Below are positions 42,285 through 50,971 of a stretch of 64,000 nucleotides of DNA, piece by piece; positions within the stretch are counted from its first letter, which is position 1, and every line of letters starts with the position of its first letter. Made by a program: the position numbers and the translations under genes. The notes beneath the pieces are model-generated. The model saw only the letters and a list, made by a program, of their open reading frames with translations. It was not told the DNA's origin and did no database searches. The stretch spans positions 1 through 64,000 of the forward strand of contig DATKPD010000043.1 of the NCBI GenBank assembly GCA_035524315.1, in the 5' to 3' direction. Source of the stretch: BOG-938 sp035524315. Its GTDB lineage: Bacteria > Pseudomonadota > Alphaproteobacteria > Caulobacterales > Caulobacteraceae.

Positions 42285-42959
42285 TTAGTCTTCCCACAGC
42301 TCGTGCACGCCGCCCTTGCGGTTGAGCACGCGCGTGACCCGCTTGATCACGGTCAATAGGCGCTCGATGCGCTCGTCCTCGTCATAGGTCAGGTTGGCGC
42401 GCGACAGGCCCTCGAGCATGAAGCGGGCGATGTCGCGGCTGGTCTGGAAGCGCGCGGCCGAGCCGGCCTGAAGCATGCCCGAAAGCTCCGCCCCAACCTG
42501 GGCGCGATCGAAGGCCGCCTGGGCCGGGGCCAGCTTGGCCGCCAAGTCCTTGTCGGCGCCGGCGGCGGCCTCCAGTTCGGCGAAGGCCCGGAACGGCGTC
42601 TCCTGCAACAGGGCCCAATAGGCGTCGATCGCCTGGTCCGATAGGTCCTCGCCCGGCAGCGCGTCACGCGCCGCTTCGGCCAGGGCCAGATTGCGCCGCT
42701 CCTGAATATGGTCGATCGCCGCCAACACCAGATCGTCGCGGGTGGGGAAGTGATAGAGCATGGCCCCGCGCGTGAGCTTGGCCGCCTCGGCCACGTCGGC
42801 GTTGGTGCAGGCGTGATAGCCGCGCTCGGCGAACAGCTCCATCGCGGCGTCGAGGATGCGCCGGCGCGTGCGCTGGGACTTGCGCGTGTCCTTAGCGGTC
42901 GGCCTGGGGGCCGACGCTTCGGTCTTCGGCGAAAGTTTGGCGGCGGAGGCGGGGGACAT
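42285..42959 (-). CDS. TetR/AcrR family transcriptional regulator
   Basis: A 224-residue regulator. A charged N-terminal tail (~25 residues, rich in Lys/Arg/Pro) precedes the helix-turn-helix: RTRRRILDAAMELFAERGYHACTNADVAEAAKLTRGAMLYHFPTRDDLV. The ligand domain is unassigned. It diverges from the metallophosphoesterase/glycosyltransferase pair across 160 bp, so it may regulate that pair; I found no clear palindromic operator, only a GGCGAC/GTCGCC repeat at 43067-43082. Confidence 0.88.
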   Translation of the reverse strand: MSPASAAKLSPKTEASAPRPTAKDTRKSQRTRRRILDAAMELFAERGYHACTNADVAEAAKLTRGAMLYHFPTRDDLVLAAIDHIQERRNLALAEAARDALPGEDLSDQAIDAYWALLQETPFRAFAELEAAAGADKDLAAKLAPAQAAFDRAQVGAELSGMLQAGSAARFQTSRDIARFMLEGLSRANLTYDEDERIERLLTVIKRVTRVLNRKGGVHELWED

Positions 42960-43119
42960 GTCGACGGCTTTGAAAGCGCCTACTTAGGGCCGGTTGTCGC
43001 GGACCGCCACCTCCAGAGGGCGATTTCACAAAACAGACACGCAATCAGCCTAGTCGCAGGCCTGATGGCGACCGGTGTCGCCCGCCCTCTCGGCGCCACT
43101 CCAAGGACGGCCCGTCGCC

Positions 43120-43938
43120 ATGAGCCAAGCCTTCCCGACTCAGAATGTGCGCGCCGCCTTCATTTCGGACATCCACCTGGGAACCCGGGGTTGCCAGGCC
43201 GAGCTGCTGCTCGACTTCATCAAGCACCTGGAGTGCGAGAGCCTCTATCTGGTGGGCGACATCATCGACGGCTGGAAGCTGAAGAGCGGTTGGCACTGGC
43301 CGCAGGCGCACAACGACGTCATGCAGAAGATCCTGCGCATGGCGCGCAAGGGCGTGAACGTGATCTATGTGCCCGGCAATCACGACGAGGTGGCGCGCGA
43401 CTATTGCGGCGTGCATTTCGGCGGCGTGGTGATCGCCCGCGACGCCATTCATGAGACCGCCGACGGCCGCCGCTTCCTGGTCACGCATGGCGACGAGTTC
43501 GACGGCGTGGTGCAGCACGCCAAGTGGCTCGCGTTCCTGGGCGATTGGTCTTATAGAACCATCCTTACGCTGAACACTTTGTTCAACCTGGCCAGGCGGC
43601 GCATGGGGTTCGGCTATTGGAGCCTCTCGGCCTTCCTGAAGGTGAAAGTGAAGAACGCCCTGCAGTTCATCGAAGCCTACGAAAGCGCGGTCGCCGAGGA
43701 AGCGCGCCGGCGCGGCGTGGACGGCGTGATTTGCGGCCACATCCACAAGGCGGAGATGCGCGACATCGACGGCATCGAATACGTCAACGACGGCGACTGG
43801 GTGGAAAGCTGCACGGCGATCGTCGAGCACCACGACGGCAGCCTGGAGCTGCTGGAATGGGCCAAGCTGCGCTCATGGTCGATGATCGACCGCAAGGCCG
43901 GCGCGAACGAGGCCGTCGAGGGCAAGGCCGCGGCCTAA
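43120..43938 (+). CDS. plcP: Calcineurin-like metallophosphoesterase, LpxH/PlcP family
   Basis: A 272-residue cytosolic or membrane-associated phosphoesterase. Metal-binding motifs in order are SDIHLGTRG, VGDIIDGW, PGNHDE, VTHGDEFDG and CGHIHKAE. Annotation systems usually call it UDP-2,3-diacylglucosamine diphosphatase. Alphaproteobacterial PlcP, a phospholipase C that releases diacylglycerol during phosphate starvation, belongs to the same COG and commonly sits beside a GT4 glycosyltransferase, exactly as here. That context, and the fact that many alphaproteobacteria use LpxI for lipid A, makes PlcP more likely than LpxH. An AAGGACGG site precedes ATG 43120. The symbol is a family inference. 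Confidence 0.7.
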   Translation: MSQAFPTQNVRAAFISDIHLGTRGCQAELLLDFIKHLECESLYLVGDIIDGWKLKSGWHWPQAHNDVMQKILRMARKGVNVIYVPGNHDEVARDYCGVHFGGVVIARDAIHETADGRRFLVTHGDEFDGVVQHAKWLAFLGDWSYRTILTLNTLFNLARRRMGFGYWSLSAFLKVKVKNALQFIEAYESAVAEEARRRGVDGVICGHIHKAEMRDIDGIEYVNDGDWVESCTAIVEHHDGSLELLEWAKLRSWSMIDRKAGANEAVEGKAAA

Positions 43939-43939
43939 T

Positions 43940-45031
43940 ATGCGTATCCTGTTAGCCACCGACGCCTGGGAGCCCCAGGTCAATGGCGTCGTGCGCACCC
44001 TGACCCGCACCGTGGCCGAAATGCGCGCCATGGGCCACGAGGTCGAGGTCATCTCACCCGACCAGTTCAAGACCGTCCCTCTGCCCACCTATCCCGAGAT
44101 CAAGCTGGCGATGGGCGCCTACGAGCCCGTGCAGGAAAAGTTCAAGTCGTTCGAGCCCGAGGCGATCCACATCGCCACCGAAGGTCCGATCGGGCTGGCG
44201 GCGCGGCGCATCTGCGTGGAATGGAAGCTGCCTTTCACCACCAGCTACCACACCAAGTTCCCAGAATACGTGTCCGCGCGCCTGCCCGTGCCGCTCTCGG
44301 CCGGCTATGCCTACATGCGCTGGTTCCACAAGCCCTCGGGCCGGCTGATGGTGGCCACGCCCACCATGCGCGAGGAACTGGTCAAGCACGGCTTCCGCAA
44401 TATCTCGCCGTGGACGCGAGGCGTCGACACCGACCTGTTCAAGCCGGGCCTTGAGCCCGTGTACGAGGGCCTGGAGCGGCCGATCTGGCTGTCGGTCGGC
44501 CGGGTGGCGGTGGAGAAGAACGTCGAGGCCTTCCTGGCGCTCGACCTGCCCGGCACCAAGGTGGTGGTGGGCGACGGGCCCCAGCGCGAGGAGCTGGCGG
44601 CCAAGTACCCCGCGGCGGTGTTCCGCGGCGCGCGCTTTGACCAGGACCTGGCGCGACACTTCTCGGACGCCGACGTGTTCGTGTTTCCGTCCCTGACCGA
44701 CACCTTCGGCCTGGTGATCCTGGAGGCCATGGCCAGCGGCCTGCCCGTCGCCGCCTTCACCGCGCCGGGCCCCGCCGACCTGATACCCGGATCGGGCGCC
44801 GGCGTCCTGGCGCCGGGCCAGACAGACGGACTGCGCGAAGCGTGCCTGGAGGCGCTCAAACTCGACAAGAGCGCCGCGCGCGCCTACGCCGAACACTTCT
44901 CGTGGCGCGCCTCGGCCGAGGAGTTCGTGCGCAATCTGCAGCCCTATCCCGAGCTGGAAAAGATTCGCTTCTGGCGCCGCCTACGCCGCCTGGCCCGCAT
45001 CCGCCGCCGACCACGCACGCCAGCGGCCTAA
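43940..45031 (+). CDS. GT4 glycosyltransferase, Agt-like
   Basis: A 363-residue GT-B fold glycosyltransferase. The N-terminal acceptor domain starts MRILLATDAWEPQVNGVVRTL, a hallmark of lipid- and mannosyl-transferring GT4 enzymes. The donor domain has SVGRVAVEKNVEAFL, VVVGDGPQ, and VFPSLTDTFGLVILEAMASGLPV with the catalytic ExxxxxxxE. The Arg-rich C-terminus (about 15 Arg in the last 30 residues) could bind acidic membrane. It starts one base after the phosphoesterase stop. If that protein is PlcP, this would be the diacylglycerol glycosyltransferase that makes phosphorus-free glycolipids. Confidence 0.85.
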   Translation: MRILLATDAWEPQVNGVVRTLTRTVAEMRAMGHEVEVISPDQFKTVPLPTYPEIKLAMGAYEPVQEKFKSFEPEAIHIATEGPIGLAARRICVEWKLPFTTSYHTKFPEYVSARLPVPLSAGYAYMRWFHKPSGRLMVATPTMREELVKHGFRNISPWTRGVDTDLFKPGLEPVYEGLERPIWLSVGRVAVEKNVEAFLALDLPGTKVVVGDGPQREELAAKYPAAVFRGARFDQDLARHFSDADVFVFPSLTDTFGLVILEAMASGLPVAAFTAPGPADLIPGSGAGVLAPGQTDGLREACLEALKLDKSAARAYAEHFSWRASAEEFVRNLQPYPELEKIRFWRRLRRLARIRRRPRTPAA

Positions 45032-45069
45032 GGGCCACATTCGCGCGGGGCTTTGCGGCTGGCGCTCGC

Positions 45070-45104
45070 CGGAGACCCGGGCCCCGCCCAGGTCTCCGAC
45101 TTTT
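45070..45104 (+). terminator. Rho-independent terminator after the glycosyltransferase
   Basis: CGGAGACC (45070-45077) and GGTCTCCG (45091-45098) form a perfect 8-bp stem with a 13-base loop, followed by ACTTTT. It lies 39 bp after the glycosyltransferase stop and just before the convergent methyltransferase-like gene ends. Confidence 0.65.
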
Positions 45105-45120
45105 GCTCTGGCCCGACGCG

Positions 45121-45996
45121 CTAGTTCTTGCGCGCCATCAGGAGCACCGTGTCCAAACGCCGCCAAACAACCTGCACGTCGGTGAACCCGGCGGCGTGCA
45201 GGGCGTCCAGCTGTTGGTCGAGGGTGGGGGTCACATAGTCCAGGTGGTGGGTCGGCGGCCCTTCGACGATGGCGTTGGCGCCCGACGAAGCCAGCTCCTC
45301 GCGCGCCCCGCTCACTCGCTTGGCCCAGGGCGAGTCGCCATAGGAGATGTGGTCCATGTTGACCACCCAGCCGCCGGACGGCAGCATTTGGTACGCCTCT
45401 TTGTACCACTTCTGGATGCCAGTCAGGTTCTGGTGGATCGATAGCCACGAGGTGAGCATGACATCCACGCCCTTGGGCACGCAGCCCAGACTGATGTCGC
45501 GCGAGCCGCAGCCGATCACGTAATCGACGTTGGCGCCAAAGCGCGCCAGGCGACGCTTGGCGTTGTCCTCGTTACCGGTCACAGGCTCGGTCCACTGGCC
45601 GTGCGATTGCGGGAAGCGCTGCATGAAAGCTTCGAGCAATTCGCCGGTGAACGAGCCCACGTCCACGATCAGGCGCGGGTGGGGATTGTCCTGGGCGACG
45701 ATCGCCGCCGCCAGACGCCGGCCCGCACCCAGGCGGTCGCCGCCCGGCTCGCCGGGATTGACCGCCTCGAAGTGCACCATGGGCGCGATGCTGGGCAGGT
45801 CGGCGGCCGAGTCCGGCTTGGCATAGGCGCGCGCGACGGCCGCGCGGCTGGCCTTCATCGAGGCGCTCTGGGCCGAGGCGATGGCCTGGTCCTCCGGCGT
45901 CTGCGCGAAGGCGGAAACGGCCGCCAACTGCATGAGGACAATGGCGCTCAAACCCGCCTTCGACGGCCACGACGAGCCGCTTTTAAAAACTTTCAC
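45121..45996 (-). CDS. Class I methyltransferase-like protein with export signal
   Basis: A 291-residue protein. The N-terminus (MKVFKSGSSWPSKAGLSAIVLMQLAAVSAFAQ) reads as a Sec signal peptide with cleavage near AFAQ. The body looks like a SAM-dependent methyltransferase: LIVDVGSFTGELLEAF as motif I, a DYVIGCGSRDI segment, MLTSWLSIHQ, then LPSGGWVVNMDHISYGD and the C-terminal strand pair HAAGFTDVQVVWRRLDTVLLMARKN. SAM is not known to be available in the periplasm, so either export is mis-predicted or the fold has lost methylation. A 181-bp gap separates it from the upstream pyrophosphatase gene. Confidence 0.75.
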   Translation of the reverse strand: MKVFKSGSSWPSKAGLSAIVLMQLAAVSAFAQTPEDQAIASAQSASMKASRAAVARAYAKPDSAADLPSIAPMVHFEAVNPGEPGGDRLGAGRRLAAAIVAQDNPHPRLIVDVGSFTGELLEAFMQRFPQSHGQWTEPVTGNEDNAKRRLARFGANVDYVIGCGSRDISLGCVPKGVDVMLTSWLSIHQNLTGIQKWYKEAYQMLPSGGWVVNMDHISYGDSPWAKRVSGAREELASSGANAIVEGPPTHHLDYVTPTLDQQLDALHAAGFTDVQVVWRRLDTVLLMARKN

Positions 45997-46177
45997 GTTT
46001 CCTCTCCATCCGCGCGCTGCGCCGAAATCGGCTCGCAGCCCGCCCTAGACCCAGGCGTGATCGCCTGATGTGCCCGGTCACATTATTGGGCGTGGACTCA
46101 CAGTCAAGGCCGCGGGCGACAGATCGTCGCGGACGGAGCCCCATCAATCCGGGTTCTACGGCGGCGCTGAGGGCGGA

Positions 46178-47512
46178 CTATCGCTTCAGCAGCGATTTGC
46201 CCTCGGCCGAAGGCAGGCTCACGTTGAGGATCTGGGCCACCGTGGGCGCGATGTCGCGCATGTCGACCTCGCCCAGCGAGCCGCTTTGGCCGGCGCCGTC
46301 GATGATCAGCGTGGCGCGCATGGCCGGGTTGTCGGGGAAATAGCCATGCGTGCCCTTGTTGACCGAGTCCGAGATCAGGGGGCCGGTCAAGGCCGAGCCG
46401 ATCTCGTAACCGGGCTTGGCGTCGACGAAGAAGTCGGCGTCCGGCGCCCCGCCGGCGGCGGCGATCTGGGCCCTGTCCATCACCCGGCCGAGGCCCGAGT
46501 TGGGATCGTTTGACAGCTTACGGAGCAAGGCGGCGGTCTTGGCGCGCACAGCTTCGTCGCCGGGCTGGGCCAGCACGACCGCGGCCGAGCCGCCCGACAC
46601 CCACGGCATGGCCTGCCAGGACTCGACCTCGCCCCGGGCGTTCAGGGTGATCAGGCCCGCCTCGACGAAGGCCAAAGGCAGACTCACCTCGTGCGAGATG
46701 GGCGCGAAGCCGTGGTCGGACACCAGCACCACCACCAGATCCGGCTCGGCCTGGCGCGCGGCCGCGACCAGGCCCGCGATGGCGGCGTCGATCCGTTGCA
46801 AGGCGCCGTAGGCCTGCGGCGAGCCGGGCGCGTAGAGATGCTCGAAGTGATCCAGGCTCGACAGATGCAGAGTCATGAAATAGGGGCGCTTGGCCGCATA
46901 GATGGCCGCCGCCGCCTTGGCCTTGGCTTCGTCTTCGGCGGGCTCGGTGACGACCACGTCCATCAGCTTGAAGCCGGTCGGCGCGACCAGTTCGGGCAGG
47001 CCCGGGGTGGACAGGGCGTGCAGCAGGTCCGCGTCGCCCGGAATGCGCGCGCGCCAGTATTCCGGCAGGTTCTCGTCGATGGATGGATTGTCCACCGTGA
47101 CCGGCCAGCCGAGACTGGCGGTCAACCTGTGCTGGGCGTGAACCGCGTCCCACAGGGTGGGAACCCGGATCATCGGCGAATACCAGTACCAGGCCTCGTA
47201 GCTCTTACGCAGCGGATCGAACACCACATTGGCTTCGATCCCGTGCCGCGCCGGCCATACGCCCGTGACCAGGGTGGTGTGGTTGGGATAGGTCACCGTC
47301 GGCAAGGCGTTGCGCACGCCCGTGGCGTAGAGCCCGCGCTTGGCCATGCCCGTCAGGTAGGGGGCGGTGACGCCCCGCTGATCGGCCTCAAGAACGTCGC
47401 CCGGCCGCAGGCCATCGACCGAGATCATCAGGACCGGAGCCGCTTGCGCGGCCCCGGCGACGATGCAGGCGAAGGCGAGACTGACGACTTGGGCGAGGGT
47501 TGAGCGCCGCAT
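46178..47512 (-). CDS. Periplasmic nucleotide pyrophosphatase/phosphodiesterase (alkaline phosphatase superfamily)
   Basis: A 444-residue exported enzyme with a signal peptide (cleavage near AQAA). It matches the ENPP/NPP branch: ISVDGLRPGD gives the first metal Asp, ALPTVTYPNHTTLVTGVWPARHGI holds the nucleophile Thr, SSLDHFEHLY and VLVSDHGFAPIS supply further zinc ligands, and GTHGYFP the last His. Members hydrolyse nucleotides and phosphodiesters, releasing nucleoside monophosphates. It lies 3 bases after the TonB-receptor gene, so the two form an operon, suggesting uptake and breakdown of a phosphorus-containing compound. Confidence 0.9.
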   Translation of the reverse strand: MRRSTLAQVVSLAFACIVAGAAQAAPVLMISVDGLRPGDVLEADQRGVTAPYLTGMAKRGLYATGVRNALPTVTYPNHTTLVTGVWPARHGIEANVVFDPLRKSYEAWYWYSPMIRVPTLWDAVHAQHRLTASLGWPVTVDNPSIDENLPEYWRARIPGDADLLHALSTPGLPELVAPTGFKLMDVVVTEPAEDEAKAKAAAAIYAAKRPYFMTLHLSSLDHFEHLYAPGSPQAYGALQRIDAAIAGLVAAARQAEPDLVVVLVSDHGFAPISHEVSLPLAFVEAGLITLNARGEVESWQAMPWVSGGSAAVVLAQPGDEAVRAKTAALLRKLSNDPNSGLGRVMDRAQIAAAGGAPDADFFVDAKPGYEIGSALTGPLISDSVNKGTHGYFPDNPAMRATLIIDGAGQSGSLGEVDMRDIAPTVAQILNVSLPSAEGKSLLKR

Positions 47513-47515
47513 GGA

Positions 47516-49996
47516 TCAGAACTTCGCTTGAAGCGTGACGAAGCCCATGGTCGGGGCGATCGGATAGGCCGTGTAGCCTTGGGTGGCCGTGGCGCCGGAG
47601 ACCACCGCCGTTGAAATGCCCTTCGTGTTGCCCAGGTTGGTCACATTGAGGCTGATCTTAGCCGATTTGATCGCGGAGATCTGCGGCACGGTGAAGGCGT
47701 AGCTGGCCTCCAGTCCGACCTGGAAGGTCGCGGGGACCGACAGGTCGTTGGTGTAGGTCACGAAGCGCCGGCCGATATAGTCGCCGTTCAACTGTGCCTC
47801 GAACGGTCCCCAGTTGGTGCTGACGATGAACTTCTCCAGCCAGTCGGGCGTCAAGGGCACCCACTTGCCGGCCGTGGGCACGACCGCCGGGGCGCCTGAG
47901 GACGTCACGCCCGAGCTGTAGGACGAGTCATAGGTCGACTTGTTGTACGAGATGGCGTCGTAGGCTTGGAAGTGCGGGCCAAAGTGCACCGTCGCGGCAA
48001 CATCCACGCCGTTGGTCGTCACCCCGCCCACGTTCTCCAGCACCGCAGGCGCGGGGTTGATGAAATTGTAGGGCGCGATGTTGAGCAGGCGGTTCGCGAA
48101 ATTGACGTGATAAACGCTGGCCTGGCCTTCCACACCGCTGATGAAGCCCCAGTCGAGCCCGGTATGGCCGCGCACGCCGCCTTCGTAGGTCCAGGACGTC
48201 TCAGGCTTGACCGTCGATTTGAACAGGTCGAACGCCGCCTGGTTGCCCAGGCTCCAGGGCGAGAATCCGTAGAAGTTGCTGCCCGCGCCGTAGGGGATGA
48301 ACTGGCGCATGTTCTTCTGCACGTTGAAGAACACCTGGGTGTTGGCGGTCGCGTCCCACACCGCGCCGACCTGGGGCAGGAACCAGTCGTTGGAGCTGAT
48401 CGAGCCGGAGGGATAGTGCACGAACGAGGTGCTGGTCGGGCTCACGCTCGCCGCATTGACCTGATTGATCGGGAACTTGCCGTCGGCGGCCTGCAGGCTG
48501 GCTTTCCAACCGGCTTGCAGCAACAGGTTCGGCAGCACCCGCCACTGATCCTGAATGTGCAATTGCTCGTCGTTGACGTGGAACTGGGCGTAGTACTGGG
48601 TGAAAGCCTTAGGGCCATTGGGCACGTCGTAGGGCGACAGGTCGTTGTTGGCCGCGCTGAACGGATACCAGACGCGGTGCTGGGCGTCCTCGTTGTGCTC
48701 CCACCACACCCCCGCTTCGATCTGGTGATCGCCGAGCCGCCACTTGAGGGTCGAGACCTCGCCGCCGCGGTTGATGCGGTACTCGGTGGTGCGCACCTCG
48801 TTGCCCGTGCCGCCGAACACGTTGGCGATGTTCTGCAGGGTGGCCGCGCTGCCGGTCGTGCCGACCACGAGGCTCGGATAATAGGCCGCGAACAGGCCGG
48901 GGAGGCCGGCCTGGTTGACGGGGCCTGCCACGATGCCGCGACCGTAGTTGTAGTGGTAATAGACCTGATTGGACCAGACCATGTCCGGCGTCAGGTTCCA
49001 GTCGTACTTGCCGTAGAGCAGGATGTCGGTGCGCTGGGCCGCGCTGAAGCAGTTGGTGAAGTTGTTGCCGACCGCGGTCGGCGGCGAGCCCGGCAGGTTG
49101 CCGTTGGCCGCCGAGGGCGCGAGATAGGCTGCGCACTGCTGCACGTTTGGATAGATGAACGGGCGGGTGGCGGGGGTATAGGCCCTAGCCGCCGCGGTCT
49201 GGGCGCCGGCGAAGGCCGTGGCGTCTTCGTTCGGCTCGACCTTGTTGTCCCAGTCGGCGAACAGGGTCAGCTTGCCCGCCGCGTCATCGTGCACGTACTT
49301 GGCGTTGGCCTGGTCGTCGCGCTGGTGGCCGTCGAAGTCCCAGGCGCGGGCGTCGTGGTGCAGGTACGAGACATAGGCCTCGCCCCCCGCCAACAGATCC
49401 TGCTGACCGGTGTCGAAGCGGCCGAAGGTGCGGGTGGTGGCGTAGCTGCCGACGGTCTCGCGCAGATCGAAGCCCATCAGCTTGGACGGATCGCTGGAGA
49501 AGGTCTCGATCGCGCCGCCGAGGTTGCTGGTGGAGGCCACGCCCAGGCCGCCGGCGCCGGATTCCAGCGTCACGCGCTCCACGTTTTCCGAGGTGATCGC
49601 GCGCGAGGTGGAGAGGCCGTTGTAGTTGCCGTACTGCTGGTCGCCCAGCGGCACGTCGTCCATGGTGTAGCCCAACTGCTGGGTGGTGAAGCCGTGCACC
49701 ACCAGCGCCTCGTTCTGCTCGTTGTTGCCCCAGGGGTCGGCGGTCTCATAGACCACGCCGGGCAGGCTCTCGACCGCTTTGAGCGGGCTGATGCCCGGCA
49801 GGATTTTCTGCGCTTCGGCGCCCGAAAAGGCCACGGCCGAACGGGTGGTGCGCGACACCGTAACGATTACCTGGCTGTCGCCGGCGGCCGGCGACGCGGC
49901 GGCGTCCTGGGCCATGGCGCGGCTGGCGCAGGTCATGCTGGCCAAAGCGGTCGCGGCCATAAGAAGCGCGCGGGCGCGCGTTTTTGAAATCGACAT
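47516..49996 (-). CDS. TonB-dependent outer-membrane receptor
   Basis: An 826-residue receptor with a signal peptide (cleavage near AMAQ). The plug domain runs from about residue 45 (VIVTVSRTTRSAVAFSG) through SLPGVVYETADPWGNNEQNEALVVHGF and VERVTLESGAGGLGVASTSNLGGAIETFS. The rest is a 22-strand barrel ending in the terminal aromatic residue (VTLQAKF). It is upstream of the pyrophosphatase with a 3-base gap. The ligand cannot be read from sequence; a phosphate ester or nucleotide is suggested by its neighbours. Confidence 0.94.
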   Translation of the reverse strand: MSISKTRARALLMAATALASMTCASRAMAQDAAASPAAGDSQVIVTVSRTTRSAVAFSGAEAQKILPGISPLKAVESLPGVVYETADPWGNNEQNEALVVHGFTTQQLGYTMDDVPLGDQQYGNYNGLSTSRAITSENVERVTLESGAGGLGVASTSNLGGAIETFSSDPSKLMGFDLRETVGSYATTRTFGRFDTGQQDLLAGGEAYVSYLHHDARAWDFDGHQRDDQANAKYVHDDAAGKLTLFADWDNKVEPNEDATAFAGAQTAAARAYTPATRPFIYPNVQQCAAYLAPSAANGNLPGSPPTAVGNNFTNCFSAAQRTDILLYGKYDWNLTPDMVWSNQVYYHYNYGRGIVAGPVNQAGLPGLFAAYYPSLVVGTTGSAATLQNIANVFGGTGNEVRTTEYRINRGGEVSTLKWRLGDHQIEAGVWWEHNEDAQHRVWYPFSAANNDLSPYDVPNGPKAFTQYYAQFHVNDEQLHIQDQWRVLPNLLLQAGWKASLQAADGKFPINQVNAASVSPTSTSFVHYPSGSISSNDWFLPQVGAVWDATANTQVFFNVQKNMRQFIPYGAGSNFYGFSPWSLGNQAAFDLFKSTVKPETSWTYEGGVRGHTGLDWGFISGVEGQASVYHVNFANRLLNIAPYNFINPAPAVLENVGGVTTNGVDVAATVHFGPHFQAYDAISYNKSTYDSSYSSGVTSSGAPAVVPTAGKWVPLTPDWLEKFIVSTNWGPFEAQLNGDYIGRRFVTYTNDLSVPATFQVGLEASYAFTVPQISAIKSAKISLNVTNLGNTKGISTAVVSGATATQGYTAYPIAPTMGFVTLQAKF

Positions 49997-50060
49997 GGAA
50001 GACCCCCTCTTGAGGCGCCTGTCACGCAGACGCCCATCCGGGGCGATTTACGGTTTACCG

Positions 50061-50078
50061 GCGACGAACCTGTGACGG
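50061..50078 (-). promoter_or_regulatory. Pho-box-like direct repeat upstream of the TonB receptor
   Basis: On the minus strand CCGTCAC-AGGT-TCGTCGC gives two 7-base units at an 11-bp period, the spacing of PhoB sites (consensus CTGTCAT units). The first unit matches well and the second poorly. It lies 65-82 bp upstream of the receptor ATG. The 165-bp gap also holds a CACAGG/CCTGTG inverted repeat (50138-50158) just after the phnE stop, a weak terminator candidate. Confidence 0.3.
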
Positions 50079-50161
50079 ATCGATTGCGGTTCGGTGTCCG
50101 CGACGGAGCAGGTCGTCCGATGACGGATGAGTGGGCCCACAGGCGCTCTTGCCCTGTGAGG

Positions 50162-50971
50162 CTAGATCAGCCTCTGTCGCATGGCCTGGGACAGCAGGTC
50201 GATCACGGTCACCGCCGCGATGATGACCAGGACGATGGCCGAGGTCTGACGGTAGGCGAAGCCATTGATCGAATCGATCAGGTTCTGGCCGATGCCGCCC
50301 GCCCCAATGAGGCCCAGCACCGCCGCCGCCCGGCAGTTGGATTCGAACCGGTACAGAGCATAGGAGGTCCATAAGGGGCCGACCTGGGGCAGCACGCCCC
50401 ACGCGACCTCGTGCAGCCGCGTGCCGCCGGTGGCGCGAACCCCCTCGACCGGCCCCGCGTCGATCGCCTCGACGGCCTCCGAAAACAGCTTCGCCAGCAC
50501 CGCCCCTGTGTTGAGCGCCAGGGCCATCACGCCGGCGAAAGGACCAAGCCCGACGGCGACGATGAACAGGGTGCCCAGCACCAGGTCGGGGATCGAGCGC
50601 AGCACGTCCATCAGCCGGCGCATCGGCTGCTGCAGCCAGATCGGCGCGATATTGCGCGCGCACAGCAGGCCGAACGGCACGGCGATCAGCACCGACAGAC
50701 CCGTGCCCCATACCGCGATCTGGATCGTCAGCCACATCTGGGCGACGTACTGCTTCCACAGGGTGAAGTCGGGTCGCAGCAGGTCGTGGGAGAACTCGCC
50801 GATATTGCCCGAGTTGGTGAACAGCATCGGCAGCTTGGCGATGCCCGCCGGCCCGAACGAGACCAGCAGCAGCGCCGCCAGCCCGCCCCACACCACAATG
50901 TCCAGCAGCCGATCGAGCGCGGGTCGAGTCGGCGGCGGCGGGACGGAGCCTTGGCCGCCGCCCTGGATCAT
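50162..50971 (-). CDS. phnE: Phosphonate/phosphate-type ABC transporter permease PhnE
   Basis: A 269-residue inner-membrane permease with about six helices. The family segments FGPAGIAKLPMLF, VAQMWLTIQIAVWGTGLSVLIAVPFGLLCARN, DVLRSIPDLVLGTLF and the EAA loop (EVAWGVLPQVGPLWTSYALYRFESNCRAAAVLGLIGAGGIG) are present. ATG 50971 overlaps the phnD stop. It pairs with PhnD and PhnC as an importer; no second permease is seen. Confidence 0.93.
   Translation of the reverse strand: MIQGGGQGSVPPPPTRPALDRLLDIVVWGGLAALLLVSFGPAGIAKLPMLFTNSGNIGEFSHDLLRPDFTLWKQYVAQMWLTIQIAVWGTGLSVLIAVPFGLLCARNIAPIWLQQPMRRLMDVLRSIPDLVLGTLFIVAVGLGPFAGVMALALNTGAVLAKLFSEAVEAIDAGPVEGVRATGGTRLHEVAWGVLPQVGPLWTSYALYRFESNCRAAAVLGLIGAGGIGQNLIDSINGFAYRQTSAIVLVIIAAVTVIDLLSQAMRQRLI

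Noticed and set aside
47966..49987. Long open frame opposite the TonB receptor
   Set aside because: No recognisable domain and typical shadow composition; the receptor is clearly the real gene.
50335..50350. GGTTCGAATCC-like T-loop sequence on the minus strand
   Set aside because: It encodes the conserved RFESN segment of PhnE, and no acceptor or anticodon arms surround it, so it is not a tRNA.
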